Shown in pieces: positions 25,955 through 36,397 of a stretch of DNA of 64,000 nucleotides (position 1 is the stretch's first letter; every line of letters begins with the position of its first letter). The notes beneath the pieces were generated by a model. The model was not told the origin of the DNA and ran no database searches. It saw nothing but the letters and a program-made list of their open reading frames with translations. The translations under genes and the position numbers were made by a program. This stretch comes from Micromonospora sp. NBC_01740 (GTDB lineage: Bacteria; Actinomycetota; Actinomycetes; Mycobacteriales; Micromonosporaceae): assembly GCF_035920365.1 (NCBI RefSeq), contig NZ_CP109150.1, forward strand, positions 5,518,001 through 5,582,000. Reading direction: 5' to 3'.

Positions 25955-27217
25955 GTGAGCGTTGAGAAGTTGGTCGTCATCGGCCAGGGATACGTCGGCC
26001 TGCCGCTGGCCATGCGAGCCGTCGAGGCCGGCCTGGACGTGGTCGGCCTCGACGTCGACTCCGACCGGGTCAAGCGGCTCGCGTCGGGCGAGTCGTTCGT
26101 CGAGGACATCCCCGCCGACCGGCTGGGCAGCGCGCTGGGCAGCGGCCGGTACCGGCCGAGCACGGCGTACACCGACGCGGAGGGCTTCGACATCTGCGTG
26201 ATCACGGTGCCCACGCCGCTGCGCGACGGCACGCCCGACCTCAGCTTCGTGGAGCAGGCCGGCGTCGGCATCGGCCCGTACGTGCGGCCGGGCTGCACGG
26301 TGATCCTGGAGTCCACCACCTATCCCGGCACCACGGAGGAGCTGCTGCGCCCGCTGCTGGAGTCGGCCAGCGGGCTGCTCAGCCCGGGCGACTTCCACCT
26401 GGGCTACAGCCCCGAGCGGATCGACCCGGGCAACCCGACCTGGCGCCTGGAGAACACCCCGAAGGTGGTCTCCGGGATGGACGCGGTCGCGCTCGCCCGG
26501 GTGGACGGGTTCTACCGCCGGCTCGTGGAACGGACCGTGCCGGTGGACTCCACCCGGGTGGCGGAGCTGACCAAGCTGATCGAGAACACGTTCCGCCAGG
26601 TGAACATCGCCCTGATCAACGAGCTGACGATGCTCTCCCACCACCTCGACATCGACGTCTGGCAGGCGATCGAGGCGGCGGAGAGCAAGCCGTTCGGCTT
26701 CATGCCGTTCCGGCCCGGCCCGGGGGTCGGCGGGCACTGCCTGCCGATCGACCCGTGCTACCTGTCCTGGCAGGTCAAGCGGCGCCTCGGGCGGCAGTTC
26801 CGGTTCATCGAGCTGGCCAACGACGTCAACCACGAGATGCCCGAGCACGTGGCCCGACGGGTCATGAACGGGCTGAACCGGGCCGGTCGTGCCGTCAGCG
26901 GGGCCCGGCTGCTGCTGCTCGGGCTGGCGTACAAGAAGAACACCGGTGACATGCGGGACTCCCCCGCCGTCGACGTGGCCCAGCGCCTGCAGGCCCTCGG
27001 CGCGGACGTCCGGGCGGTGGAGCCGTACGCGGAGCCGCACCAGATCCCGGGCGGTGTGCTCGTGGTGGAGCTGACCGAGCGGGAGGTCCGGGCGGCGGAC
27101 GCGGTGGTGGTGGTCACCGACCACGACGACTTCGACTACGACCTGGTGACCCGGCACGCCCGGTACGTCTTCGACACCCGCAACCGGTGTGCCGGCCCGG
27201 TGGTGGAACGCCTGTAG
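25955..27217 (+). CDS. Nucleotide-sugar (UDP-hexose/HexNAc) 6-dehydrogenase
   Basis: A 420-residue NAD-dependent dehydrogenase that oxidises C6 of a UDP-sugar to a uronic acid. Signs: N-terminal GQGYVGLPLA (NAD), ESTTYPGTT, GYSPERIDPG, the catalytic cysteine in GVGGHCLPIDPCYL, and LLGLAYKKNTGDMRDSPA. The GHCxPIDP form is that of the WecC/TviB/WbpA branch (UDP-HexNAc dehydrogenases) more than classical UDP-glucose dehydrogenase, but substrate cannot be fixed. GTG 25955 follows CAGGAG. The product would feed a surface polysaccharide, perhaps that of the 9-14 kb locus. Confidence 0.88.
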   Translation: MSVEKLVVIGQGYVGLPLAMRAVEAGLDVVGLDVDSDRVKRLASGESFVEDIPADRLGSALGSGRYRPSTAYTDAEGFDICVITVPTPLRDGTPDLSFVEQAGVGIGPYVRPGCTVILESTTYPGTTEELLRPLLESASGLLSPGDFHLGYSPERIDPGNPTWRLENTPKVVSGMDAVALARVDGFYRRLVERTVPVDSTRVAELTKLIENTFRQVNIALINELTMLSHHLDIDVWQAIEAAESKPFGFMPFRPGPGVGGHCLPIDPCYLSWQVKRRLGRQFRFIELANDVNHEMPEHVARRVMNGLNRAGRAVSGARLLLLGLAYKKNTGDMRDSPAVDVAQRLQALGADVRAVEPYAEPHQIPGGVLVVELTEREVRAADAVVVVTDHDDFDYDLVTRHARYVFDTRNRCAGPVVERL

Positions 27218-27230
27218 ACCCGGCACCGCT

Positions 27231-27268
27231 GGCCGGTCCCGTCACCCGGACGGGCGACGGGACCGGCC
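27231..27268. terminator. Bidirectional terminator between dehydrogenase and permease
   Basis: GGCCGGTCCCGTC (27231-27243) pairs perfectly over 13 bp with GACGGGACCGGCC (27256-27268), loop 12 bases. It lies between converging stops at 27217 and 27277. Confidence 0.88.
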
Positions 27269-27276
27269 GGCGGCTG

Positions 27277-29760
27277 TCACTGGTCGCCGAGCGCCTCGAC
27301 CACCGGCCGGGACAGCGCCCGGCGCGCCGGCAGCACCGAGGCGACCAGGGCGGCCACCACCGCGACCCCGAGGATCAGACCCAGCTGCCCCACCGGCAGC
27401 ACCACGGCGAAGTCGCCGCTGATCCGGGCCAGCAGGGCCATCGCGGCGGCGCTGACGCCGGTGCCCAGGCCGACCCCGAGCAGCGCGCCGACCAGCGCCA
27501 TCAGCACCGCCTCGACGGCCAGCATGGCGCGCATCCGCCCGCGGGTCAGGCCGACCGCCCGCAGCACGGCGTTCTCCCGGGTCCGTTCCACCACCGACAG
27601 GCTCAGCGTGTTGGCGACCCCGACCAGCGCGATCACCACGGCCAGGCCCAGCAGCGCGGTGACGAGGGCGAGCAGCATGTCGACCGTGGCGGTGAGCATC
27701 TTCTTGTACGCGCCCTGGTCCATCAGGTTGGCCGTCGGATAGCGGGCGACCACCGCCTCGACGGCGGCCCGGGCCCGGTCGGCGGAGACCCCGTCGGCGG
27801 GGTCGATCTCGGCCAGGAAGCCCCGCTCGTCGGGGAAGATGGCGGCGAAGTCGGCGTCCACCACGTCGATCACGTGGCCGTCGGGGACGGGGCTGCCGGC
27901 GAGTGCCGGTCCGTCGGCGGTGACGACCGCGGCCACCCGTAACGACCGGCCGCGCACGGTGACGGTGGAGCCGGTCGTCCAGCCCCGGGCCTCGGCCAGC
28001 TCCCGGTGCACCAGCACCCATCCGGGGCCCAGCCGGTCGACGTCCCCCGCCACGACGCCCGTCAGCGTCCGGGCCACCAGGGCGGGGTGCGCGGCCTGGA
28101 TCTGCACGCCGGCAGCGACGGCGCCGCGCTGCTCGTGCACCACCGCCAGCTCGGGCCGGGCGCGCAGCTCGGCCACCAGCGGCGCCGGCAAACTCCCGCC
28201 GATCCCGGTGACCAGCCAGTCGACCCCGATCTCGGCGTCCACGCTGCGCTCGATGCCGTCCTTGGTGCTGCGGGCGCCGACCACGAAGGCCGACACCAGA
28301 CCGATCCCGATCACCAGGGCCGTGGCGGTCGCGGCGATCCGGCGTGGATTGCGTACGGCGTTCGCCACGGCCAGGCCGGCGGTGGCGCCGAACAGCCGGC
28401 GGGCCGGCCACCCCAGCACCCGGACCAGCGCCGGCACGAGCACCGGGCCGAAGAGCACGATGCCGAAGAAGGTGAGCACGCCACCGGCGGCCACGAGCAC
28501 CACCTGGACGGCGTACGCGGCGCCGACCAGCGCGGCGATCCCGGCGGCGAAGACCAGCGCCCCGACGGTCAGCCGGAGCCGGCCGGCGCCCCGGGCGGGT
28601 TGGACCGCCGCGTCGGTGAGCGCGGCGACCGGGGCGATCCGGGTGCCCCGCCACGCGGGCAGCAGGGCGGCGCCCATCGTGATCGCCGTGCCGAGGAGCA
28701 GGCTGACCAGCACGGTCGATCCGGTGACGGTGAGCCCGCCGGGGGCCGGCGCGTCGAGGCGCGCCATCACCTGGTTCATGCCGCCGGCCAGGGCCACGCC
28801 GATCAGCACGCCGACCGCGGAGGCGACCAGCCCGAGCAGCGCGGCCTCCAGCAGCGCGGCGCGGAACAGCTGGCCCCGGGTCGCGCCGACCAGCCGCAGC
28901 AGCGCGGTCCGCCGGATCCGCTGCGCCAGCACGATCGCGAAGGTGTTGGCGATGACGAAGCCGGCGACCACGACGGCGACCCCGGCGAAGGTCAGCAGCG
29001 CCATGTTGAACTGCTGGAGGTCGCGGACCGCGTCGGTCACGGCGTCGTCGAGGATCCGCTGCCGGGTCTTGACGGTCGCGCCGGCGCCGACGGCCTCGGC
29101 GGTCCGCTCGACGAGCGCCTCGTCGGCCGGGCCCGGCCGGGCGGCCACCATGATCCGGTCGTAGCCGCGTTGGCCGGTCACCGCGAGGGCGTCCGCGCCG
29201 ACCAGGCCGATGAACGGACCGCCGACGTCGCGGGCGGTGCCGGCCACGTCGACCGTGCCGACCAGCGTGTACGGGCGGGCCGCTCCCCCGCTGCCGCCGA
29301 CGCGTACGGGCGCGCCGAGGGCGAAGCCCTCCTCCGCCGCGGTGGGCGCGTCCAGCACCACCTCGCCGGGGCGGTCGGGCAGCCGGCCGGCCACCACGTC
29401 GTACGAGCGCAGCGCCTCGTCGACGGGGATGGCGGCGAGGACGGCGTAGCCGAGCACGGGGCGGCCGTCGGCGCCGACGATGCCGCCGGAGCCGAGCAGC
29501 TCCCCCTCGGCGGCGGCGACCCCGTCGAGGGAACGCACCTTCTCGACCAGCGTGGCCGGCAACGGGTCGTCGGTGGTGGAGTGGACGGCGAGGTCGGTGT
29601 GCCGGTCGAACGCGCCGGCCCGCTCGTACGCGCCGGTGCGCATCCCGTCGACGAAGATCAGCGTGCCGGCGATGAACGCGACGCCGAGCACGATGGCCAG
29701 CGAGGAGAGCATCAGGCGCAGTGCCTCGGCGCGGAGCTGGCGCAGGGTCGTCCTGATCAC
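27277..29760 (-). CDS. FtsX-type ABC transporter permease
   Basis: An 827-residue permease of the MacB/FtsX type with two FtsX repeats and about ten TM helices. It opens RTTLRQLRAEALRLMLSSLAI, the usual first TM, has a large extracellular domain (about 50-270), a four-helix block (about 270-440), a second extracellular domain and a final three-helix block with ALLARISGDFAVVLPVGQLGL. GTG 29760 overlaps the ATPase stop by four bases (GTGA). Such exporters act on peptides, lipoproteins or antibiotics at the membrane; with a two-component system just upstream, antibiotic or cell-envelope stress response is the likely theme. Confidence 0.92.
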   Translation of the reverse strand: MIRTTLRQLRAEALRLMLSSLAIVLGVAFIAGTLIFVDGMRTGAYERAGAFDRHTDLAVHSTTDDPLPATLVEKVRSLDGVAAAEGELLGSGGIVGADGRPVLGYAVLAAIPVDEALRSYDVVAGRLPDRPGEVVLDAPTAAEEGFALGAPVRVGGSGGAARPYTLVGTVDVAGTARDVGGPFIGLVGADALAVTGQRGYDRIMVAARPGPADEALVERTAEAVGAGATVKTRQRILDDAVTDAVRDLQQFNMALLTFAGVAVVVAGFVIANTFAIVLAQRIRRTALLRLVGATRGQLFRAALLEAALLGLVASAVGVLIGVALAGGMNQVMARLDAPAPGGLTVTGSTVLVSLLLGTAITMGAALLPAWRGTRIAPVAALTDAAVQPARGAGRLRLTVGALVFAAGIAALVGAAYAVQVVLVAAGGVLTFFGIVLFGPVLVPALVRVLGWPARRLFGATAGLAVANAVRNPRRIAATATALVIGIGLVSAFVVGARSTKDGIERSVDAEIGVDWLVTGIGGSLPAPLVAELRARPELAVVHEQRGAVAAGVQIQAAHPALVARTLTGVVAGDVDRLGPGWVLVHRELAEARGWTTGSTVTVRGRSLRVAAVVTADGPALAGSPVPDGHVIDVVDADFAAIFPDERGFLAEIDPADGVSADRARAAVEAVVARYPTANLMDQGAYKKMLTATVDMLLALVTALLGLAVVIALVGVANTLSLSVVERTRENAVLRAVGLTRGRMRAMLAVEAVLMALVGALLGVGLGTGVSAAAMALLARISGDFAVVLPVGQLGLILGVAVVAALVASVLPARRALSRPVVEALGDQ

Positions 29761-30551
29761 CGGGTCACCGCCTCGCGGCCGGCGGCCGGTACGCGTGCCG
29801 CGTCGAGGCCGGCGAGCGCGTCGAGCACGCGCTCGGCGGTCGGCGCGGTGAGGTCGCGTACCGGCCGGCCGTCGGCGAGGAAGACCACCCGGTCGGCGTG
29901 CCCGGCGGCCGACGGGTCGTGGGTCACCATGATCACCGTCTGGCCGAGAGTGTCGACGGCCTCGCGGAGCAGGCGCAGCACCTCGGCGCCGGAGCGGGAG
30001 TCCAGGTTGCCGGTCGGCTCGTCGGCGAAGATCACCCACGGCTTGGTGATCAGGGCGCGGGCGACCGCCACCCGCTGCTGCTGGCCGCCGGAGAGCTCGG
30101 CGGGACGGTGGCGCAGCCGGTCGGCGAGACCCACCGCCACGACGACCTGGCGCAGCCAGGCCCGCTCCGGCCGCCGGCCGGCGATCGCCAGGGGCAGCAC
30201 GATGTTCTCCTCGGCGGTCAGCGCCGGCAGCAGGTTGAACTTCTGGAACACGAAGCCGACCCGGTCGCGGCGCAGCAGGGTGAGCCGCTTGTCGTCGAGG
30301 CCGGCGAGGTCGGCGTCGCCGATGCGCACGCTGCCGGAGGTGGGCCGGTCCAGGCCGGCGAGGCAGTGCATGAGGGTGGACTTGCCGGAGCCGGAGGGGC
30401 CCATGATGGCGGTGAACCGGCCGGCGGCGAAGTCGACGTCGACCCCGTCGAGGGCGACGACGGCGGCCTGGCCGGCGCCGTACCGCTTGGACAGGCCGCG
30501 GGCGGTGACCGCCACGCCGGCGGTGGCGTGCGCGGGAGGTGCGACGGACAC
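29757..30551 (-). CDS. ABC transporter ATP-binding protein (MacB/LolD type)
   Basis: A 264-residue ATPase with Walker A GPSGSGKST, Q-loop FVFQKFNLLP, signature LSGGQQQR, Walker B VIFADEPTGNLD and H-loop THD. The QKFNLLP and SGGQQQRVAVARAL blocks place it in the MacB/LolD family that pairs with FtsX-type permeases, here the coupled downstream gene. A 16-residue N-terminal extension precedes the ABC domain. It lies 150 bp after the response regulator, with a palindrome in the gap that may be its operator. Confidence 0.95.
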   Translation of the reverse strand: MSVAPPAHATAGVAVTARGLSKRYGAGQAAVVALDGVDVDFAAGRFTAIMGPSGSGKSTLMHCLAGLDRPTSGSVRIGDADLAGLDDKRLTLLRRDRVGFVFQKFNLLPALTAEENIVLPLAIAGRRPERAWLRQVVVAVGLADRLRHRPAELSGGQQQRVAVARALITKPWVIFADEPTGNLDSRSGAEVLRLLREAVDTLGQTVIMVTHDPSAAGHADRVVFLADGRPVRDLTAPTAERVLDALAGLDAARVPAAGREAVTR

Positions 30552-30677
30552 GTGGAGCTCCCCGTGGAGATCGTGGCTGGGACGTCTCCGACGCTATGGG
30601 CGCCGCCGGTCCGGCCGCGTCCACCCGCGCGTGGTGATCCCGCTGCGACCTCGGGAGCCCCTGACGGGGTGGGCCCG

Positions 30678-30693
30678 TACGACCTGGGTCGTA
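30678..30693. promoter_or_regulatory. Palindromic operator candidate for the response regulator
   Basis: TACGACC-TG-GGTCGTA is a perfect 7-bp dyad with a 2-bp spacer, just 8 bp past the response-regulator stop and about 127 bp ahead of the ATPase start. NarL/LuxR-type regulators bind such dyads. It probably lets the regulator switch on the ABC transporter. Inference from position and symmetry. Confidence 0.65.
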
Positions 30694-30700
30694 GACCGGC

Positions 30701-31366
30701 TCAGCCGCCGGGGGTGACCAGCCCCGTCTCGTACGCCAGCACCACGGCCTGCACCCGGTCGCGGAGCTGGAGCTTGGCGAGGATCCGCCCGACGTGCGTC
30801 TTCACGGTGGCCTCGGCGACGTGCACCCGGGCGGCGATCTCCGCGTTGGAGAGGCCCTGCGCCACCAGCAGGAGGATCTCCCGCTCGCGTTCGGTGAGCT
30901 GGCCGATCCGGGGGTCCTCGGCGGGCCCGGGGCCGAGCCGGCCGGCGAACCGGTCGAGCAGCCGCCGGGTGATGGGCGGGGCGACCACCGAGTCGCCCCG
31001 GGCGACCACCCGGATGGCCGCCAGCAGCTCCTCGGGTGGGACGTTCTTGAGCAGGAAGCCGCTGGCGCCCGCCTGGAGCGCGGCGAAGGCGTCGGCCTCG
31101 GTGTCGAAGGTGGTGAGCACCAGCACCCGGGGCGGTCCGGCGGGACGGTCCCGGCAGATCCGGCGGGTCGCCTCCACCCCGTCCATGGTCGGCATCCGGA
31201 CGTCCATCACCACGACGTCGGCCTCGACGCGGGCCAGCAGCCGCAGGGCGTCGGCCCCGTCGATCGCCTCGCCGACGATCTCCAGGTCCGGCTGGGAGCC
31301 CAGCACCATCCGGAACCCGGCGCGGACCAGCGCCTGGTCGTCCACGATCACCACGCGGACCGTCAT
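30701..31366 (-). CDS. NarL/LuxR-family response regulator
   Basis: A 221-residue regulator. The receiver domain has VDD (Asp9-Asp10), phospho-acceptor Asp55 in VVMDVRMPT, and FLLKN with the conserved lysine; the C-terminal LuxR helix-turn-helix reads LTEREREILLLVAQGLSNAEIA and VAEATVKTHVGRILAKL. The ATG at 31366 overlaps the kinase stop by four bases (ATGA). Together with the kinase it forms a two-component system expected to control the ABC transporter genes downstream. Confidence 0.95.
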   Translation of the reverse strand: MTVRVVIVDDQALVRAGFRMVLGSQPDLEIVGEAIDGADALRLLARVEADVVVMDVRMPTMDGVEATRRICRDRPAGPPRVLVLTTFDTEADAFAALQAGASGFLLKNVPPEELLAAIRVVARGDSVVAPPITRRLLDRFAGRLGPGPAEDPRIGQLTEREREILLLVAQGLSNAEIAARVHVAEATVKTHVGRILAKLQLRDRVQAVVLAYETGLVTPGG

Positions 31367-32607
31367 GCCGCCGTCACCTCCGTCGTCGGGGACGTCGACG
31401 GTAGCGGCAGCCGCGCCTCGACCTGCCAGCCCCCGGCGAGCCGCGGGCCCGCGGTGAGGCTGCCGTCGTACACGCCGACCCGCTCGCGCATGCCCACCAG
31501 GCCGTGCCCACCGGACGGCGCGGGACTGACCGGCGGCCGGCCACGCCCGTCGTCGACCACCCGGACCATCACGGCGTCGCCGGCGTGCGCGACGGTGACC
31601 TCGACGTCGGCGCCGACCCCGGCGTGCTTCAGGGCGTTGGTCAGCCCCTCCTGCACCACCCGGTAGACGGTCAGTTCCAGCCCGGGCGGCATCGACACCG
31701 GCTCCCCGGTGACCGCGTGCCGGGCCCGGAGGCCGGCGGCGCGGAACCGGTCGAGCAGGGCGGGCAGCTCCGTCAGCGCCAACCGGCGGTGCGCCGGGTC
31801 GGCGGTCGCCCCGGCGTCGCCGGGCGCACCCGCCGCGCCGGGCCCGGCCTGCGCGTCCGGCGCGTCGGGCTCCCGCAGTACGCCGACCAGCCGGCGCATC
31901 TCCTCCAGCGCCTGCCGGCCGGTGTCGGCGACCACCTTCACCGCCTGGCGGGCGGTCTCCGGGTCCCGGTCGAGCATGAACCGCGCCCCGTCGGCCTGCA
32001 CGATCATCACCGCCATGCTGTGCGCCACCACGTCGTGCAGTTCGCGGGCGATGCGGGTGCGTTCCTCGGCGACCGCGGCGCGCGCCTCCGCCTCGCGTTC
32101 CCGCTCCAGGGTGGCGGCCCGCTCCTCCAGGCTGAACACGTAGAGCCGGCGGGTACGCACGTTCAGCCCGACCAGCCAGACCGCCCCGGTGACCAGCCCG
32201 TAGTAGATCGCCGCCGCCCACCAGGCGATGGCTCCCGAGGTCTGGAGGCCGGCGAGCACCACCCCGACGGCGGCGCCGATCCCGGCGAGGACCCCGTCGC
32301 GGAGCCGGTCGGCGTACTTGATGACGCTGTAGAGGGCGATCAGCACCGCGACGTCGAAGGGCAACGGCCCCCACCCGGCGACCACCTGCACCATCGCGAG
32401 CGCGGCCACCACGGCGGCGACCGCCGACGGGTGGGCCCGGCGGAACAGCAGCGCCACCGCCATCGCGGCCCCGACCAGGGTGGCCCTCCCACCGCCGGGC
32501 TGGTTCGCCATGCCGGCGAGGCCGAGGAGCGCCACCGTGGCGGAGACGAAGGCGTCGAAGGCGACGCCGCGCAGCGGGCGGCCGAGGATCGCGCGGTTCA
32601 CGGTCAC
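31363..32607 (-). CDS. Sensor histidine kinase (HisKA_3 type)
   Basis: A 414-residue membrane kinase of the NarX/DesK class. About five TM helices fill residues 15-150 with no large extracellular sensor, a coiled-coil (about 158-185) leads to the phospho-acceptor His191 in RELHDVVAHSM, and the ATPase domain shows VVQEGLTNALKHAG and GGHGLVGMRERV. Intramembrane-sensing kinases of this form commonly detect envelope damage or membrane-active antibiotics. GTG 32607 is used; a second GTG is two codons later. It heads the HK-RR-ABC unit. Confidence 0.94.
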   Translation of the reverse strand: MTVNRAILGRPLRGVAFDAFVSATVALLGLAGMANQPGGGRATLVGAAMAVALLFRRAHPSAVAAVVAALAMVQVVAGWGPLPFDVAVLIALYSVIKYADRLRDGVLAGIGAAVGVVLAGLQTSGAIAWWAAAIYYGLVTGAVWLVGLNVRTRRLYVFSLEERAATLEREREAEARAAVAEERTRIARELHDVVAHSMAVMIVQADGARFMLDRDPETARQAVKVVADTGRQALEEMRRLVGVLREPDAPDAQAGPGAAGAPGDAGATADPAHRRLALTELPALLDRFRAAGLRARHAVTGEPVSMPPGLELTVYRVVQEGLTNALKHAGVGADVEVTVAHAGDAVMVRVVDDGRGRPPVSPAPSGGHGLVGMRERVGVYDGSLTAGPRLAGGWQVEARLPLPSTSPTTEVTAA

Positions 32608-32674
32608 CCAGCGTACGTGCCGCAGGTCAGGGGGTCACTCCGCCCCGAGCCCGGGACCGGGCCGCCCGCCCGGG

Positions 32675-33361
32675 TCAGGCCAGCAGCTCGCGCATCCGGT
32701 CGATCTCGACGGTCTGCTCGGTGGCGACGGAGTTGGCGAACTCCGACAGGGTGAGGTCGGCGCCGACCTTGAGCAGGTCCGTGGCCATCTGGACCGCGCC
32801 CTGGTGGTGCTCCGTCATCATCCGCACGAAGAGCCGGTCGAACTCGGCGCCCCGCGCCGCCGCGAGCTGCCGGATGGCCTCGGGCGTCTGCATGCCCCGC
32901 ATGCCCTCGTGGTCGTGCCCGGCCACCTCGGTGGAGAGCCCGCGCGCCTGCAACCAGCCCCGCATCAGGCCGATCTCGGGGCCCTGGCTGGCCCGGATCC
33001 GCTCGGCGAGGGCGCGCAGGGCCGGGTCGCCGGCGCGGTCACCGGCCAACTCCGCCATCTCGAGCGCCTGGGCGTGGTGCGGGATCATCATCCGGACGAA
33101 CCAGATGTCCATCGAGTTGTGCCGGGCCGTGGTGGCGTCGCGCAGCTCCTCGGCGGGCCGGACCGCGGCGGTCTCGCCGGGCCGACCGGGAACGATCACC
33201 GGGGGTCGGCTCGGACCGGCCGGGGCGGACGTCGGGGCGGCGGTCTGTCCCGCCGGCACCGCGGTCGGGTTGTCGGCGGCACGGGACAGGAGGACGACCG
33301 CCACCGTCAGCAGACACGCGGCTGTGACGACGGCGAGGGTCCGCGCGCGGCGGTTGGTCAT
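32675..33361 (-). CDS. DUF305 family secreted metal-binding-like protein
   Basis: A 228-residue protein with an N-terminal signal anchor (about residues 7-27), a Pro/Ala-rich linker, and two ferritin-like helical repeats: DIWFVRMMIPHHAQALEMAELA and LFVRMMTEHHQGAVQMATDLL. The paired MMxxHHxxA(V/L) motifs are the DUF305 signature and provide several His and Met side chains, suggesting metal (often copper) binding outside the cell; activity is unproven. It is divergent from the LVIVD-repeat gene, and a CRP-type palindrome lies between them. Confidence 0.9.
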   Translation of the reverse strand: MTNRRARTLAVVTAACLLTVAVVLLSRAADNPTAVPAGQTAAPTSAPAGPSRPPVIVPGRPGETAAVRPAEELRDATTARHNSMDIWFVRMMIPHHAQALEMAELAGDRAGDPALRALAERIRASQGPEIGLMRGWLQARGLSTEVAGHDHEGMRGMQTPEAIRQLAAARGAEFDRLFVRMMTEHHQGAVQMATDLLKVGADLTLSEFANSVATEQTVEIDRMRELLA

Positions 33362-33415
33362 GGGCCACTCCCCCCGGTAGAGGTCATGGCGATGCTATCC
33401 ATCGACGAACGGGCT

Positions 33416-33439
33416 TCGATGTGATTCACATCACATCGA
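33416..33439. promoter_or_regulatory. CRP/FNR-type operator between DUF305 and LVIVD genes
   Basis: TCGATGTGAT (33416-33425) and ATCACATCGA (33430-33439) are exact inverse copies around TCAC. The core TGTGA-N6-TCACA (33420-33435) equals the consensus of enterobacterial CRP and of actinobacterial CRP/GlxR. It lies 55 bp before the DUF305 start and 61 bp before the LVIVD start, so it could control both. Confidence 0.8.
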
Positions 33440-33499
33440 TGGAACTCTCTGGACGGTAAGGTGTCCACCATCGTCATCCCCTTGCGAAGGACGTCGCCG

Positions 33500-34951
<1,452 letters not shown>

Positions 34952-34963
34952 TCGCAACGCGCC

Positions 34964-34997
34964 GACGGGCCCGCCCCCCACCGGGGTCGGGCCCGTC
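34964..34997. terminator. Bidirectional terminator after the LVIVD gene
   Basis: GACGGGCCCG (34964-34973) pairs perfectly with CGGGCCCGTC (34988-34997) between converging stops of the LVIVD and DUF2188 genes. Confidence 0.85.
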
Positions 34998-35020
34998 CGT
35001 GTCCGTCGTGGACGCGCCGG

Positions 35021-35242
35021 TCAGCCGGCCGGCGGGTACGGGTCGTCCTGGTAGGTGTACTCCGTCTCGATCTTGCCGTCGGACGTGTGCACGACGAGCT
35101 GGCTCGGCTCGTTGCCGTGCGCCGCCCGGCGCCCCGCCTCGACGGCGAGCTGCTTGGTGTCGAACGTGCCGACGACCTGGTTGCCCTGCTCGACCTTCCA
35201 GCCGCCGTCGTTCGGTACGACGTGGTACTGGTTGCGCTTCAT
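35021..35242 (-). CDS. DUF2188 domain protein
   Basis: A 73-residue protein: MKRNQYHVVPNDGGWKVE, then VGTFDTKQLAVEAGRRAA and SQLVVHTSDGKIETEYTY. The HVVPxxxGWxV start and HxxDGxI end are the DUF2188 pattern, a small alpha/beta fold of unknown function, common as a stand-alone stress-type protein. The ATG at 35242 follows GAGAGGCGGG; a GTG three codons upstream is possible. It stands alone between LVIVD and PfkB genes. Confidence 0.88.
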   Translation of the reverse strand: MKRNQYHVVPNDGGWKVEQGNQVVGTFDTKQLAVEAGRRAAHGNEPSQLVVHTSDGKIETEYTYQDDPYPPAG

Positions 35243-35356
35243 GTCAGTCACCCGCCTCTCGGTCAGGTCCACCGGGATACCCGGGCCACTGAGGCGGAAA
35301 ACCCTCCTCCGTGGACAAACCGTCCGCCGCCGGCGTACCGAGGAAGTGACCGTCCG

Positions 35357-36289
35357 TCACGTGGCCGGGATCCGGTCGAGCTGCGCGCGGATCGCCTCCG
35401 GCGTCAGCGCGGGCCGGCCGCCCGGATGGCCGACGGTCGCACCGGCCGCCGCGACCGCGTGCCGGGCGACCCGCTCCCGGGGCTCGCCGCGCAGCACGCC
35501 GAGGGTCAGCGCGGCGACGAACGCGTCCCCGGCGCCGGTGTCGTCCACGGTGGGCGTCTCGCTCAACGGCAGGAACAGCTCGCCGTCCGGCCAGACGAAC
35601 GCGTTGCCCTTCCCGGCCACCTCGACGGCCAGCAGCGACGGGCCGCGACGCAGCAGCCCACGCCCCGCGGCGAGCCCCGCCTCGGCGTCGCGCGGCGCGT
35701 GGCCGGTGATCAGCTCCACCTCCTGCGCGTCGGCCCGCAGCACGTCGGCGAGGGCGAGCAGCGCGTCGGCGTCGGCCGCGTCGGTCGGCGCGCCGTCGAG
35801 CACGACCAGCCGGCCGGCCTCCCGGGCGATCCGGGCCGCGGCCAGGGCGGCCCGCGCCGGCTGCTGGAGCTGCACCAGCACGGCCCGTGCGGCCCGCAGC
35901 GCGGATGCCGCCCCGGCGACGTCGTCGGGGGTGAGCAGGGTGGCCTCGGCAACGTCCTCGAGGTAGCGCCAGTCGGCGTCGGCGTCCACGACGTCGACGA
36001 TGAGCGCGGTCGGGGTGCCGGGCCGGCGCCGTACCCACTGGACGTCGATGCCGTCGGCCCGCGCCAGCGCCAGCAGCCGCTCCCCCACCTCGTCGTCGCC
36101 GACCACCCCGAGCAGACCGACGGCGGCGCCGAGCTGCGCCAGCCCGACGGCCTGGTTGGCCCCCTTGCCGCCGAGCAGCTCGCGCCGCCGCCGTACCGGG
36201 GCGGTCCCGCCGGCCTCCGGCACCTCGTCCACCCGCAGCACGAGGTCCCGCGCCACCTGCCCGACCACCATCACGTCCAGTCCCGCCAT
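35357..36289 (-). CDS. PfkB-family carbohydrate kinase (ribokinase-like)
   Basis: A 310-residue sugar kinase. GGKGANQAVGLAQLGA (PfkB signature 1) and the ATP/anion-hole motif DDTGAGDAFVAAL with catalytic Asp are intact, as is VVGDDEVGERLL. The overall form is closest to ribokinase, which phosphorylates D-ribose at O5, but many PfkB kinases with other sugars look alike. It lies downstream of the asparagine-synthetase gene on the same strand, separated by 108 bp, and is not clearly in that operon. Confidence 0.88.
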   Translation of the reverse strand: MAGLDVMVVGQVARDLVLRVDEVPEAGGTAPVRRRRELLGGKGANQAVGLAQLGAAVGLLGVVGDDEVGERLLALARADGIDVQWVRRRPGTPTALIVDVVDADADWRYLEDVAEATLLTPDDVAGAASALRAARAVLVQLQQPARAALAAARIAREAGRLVVLDGAPTDAADADALLALADVLRADAQEVELITGHAPRDAEAGLAAGRGLLRRGPSLLAVEVAGKGNAFVWPDGELFLPLSETPTVDDTGAGDAFVAALTLGVLRGEPRERVARHAVAAAGATVGHPGGRPALTPEAIRAQLDRIPAT

Positions 36290-36397
36290 GCCCGGAGCAC
36301 TACCCGCGAGCGCCCGGGTTGATCCGCGCCGCGCGGGAGGCGTCGCCGTTGGCGAGGCGCGCCCCGGCCGACGACGCGAGGGGTGCGTGGCGCGCGG

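Noticed and set aside
27277-30624. Single 1115-codon frame suggesting an ATPase-permease fusion
   Set aside because: The permease starts at GTG 29760 and the ATPase is in a different frame; upstream codons in the permease frame have no ABC motifs.
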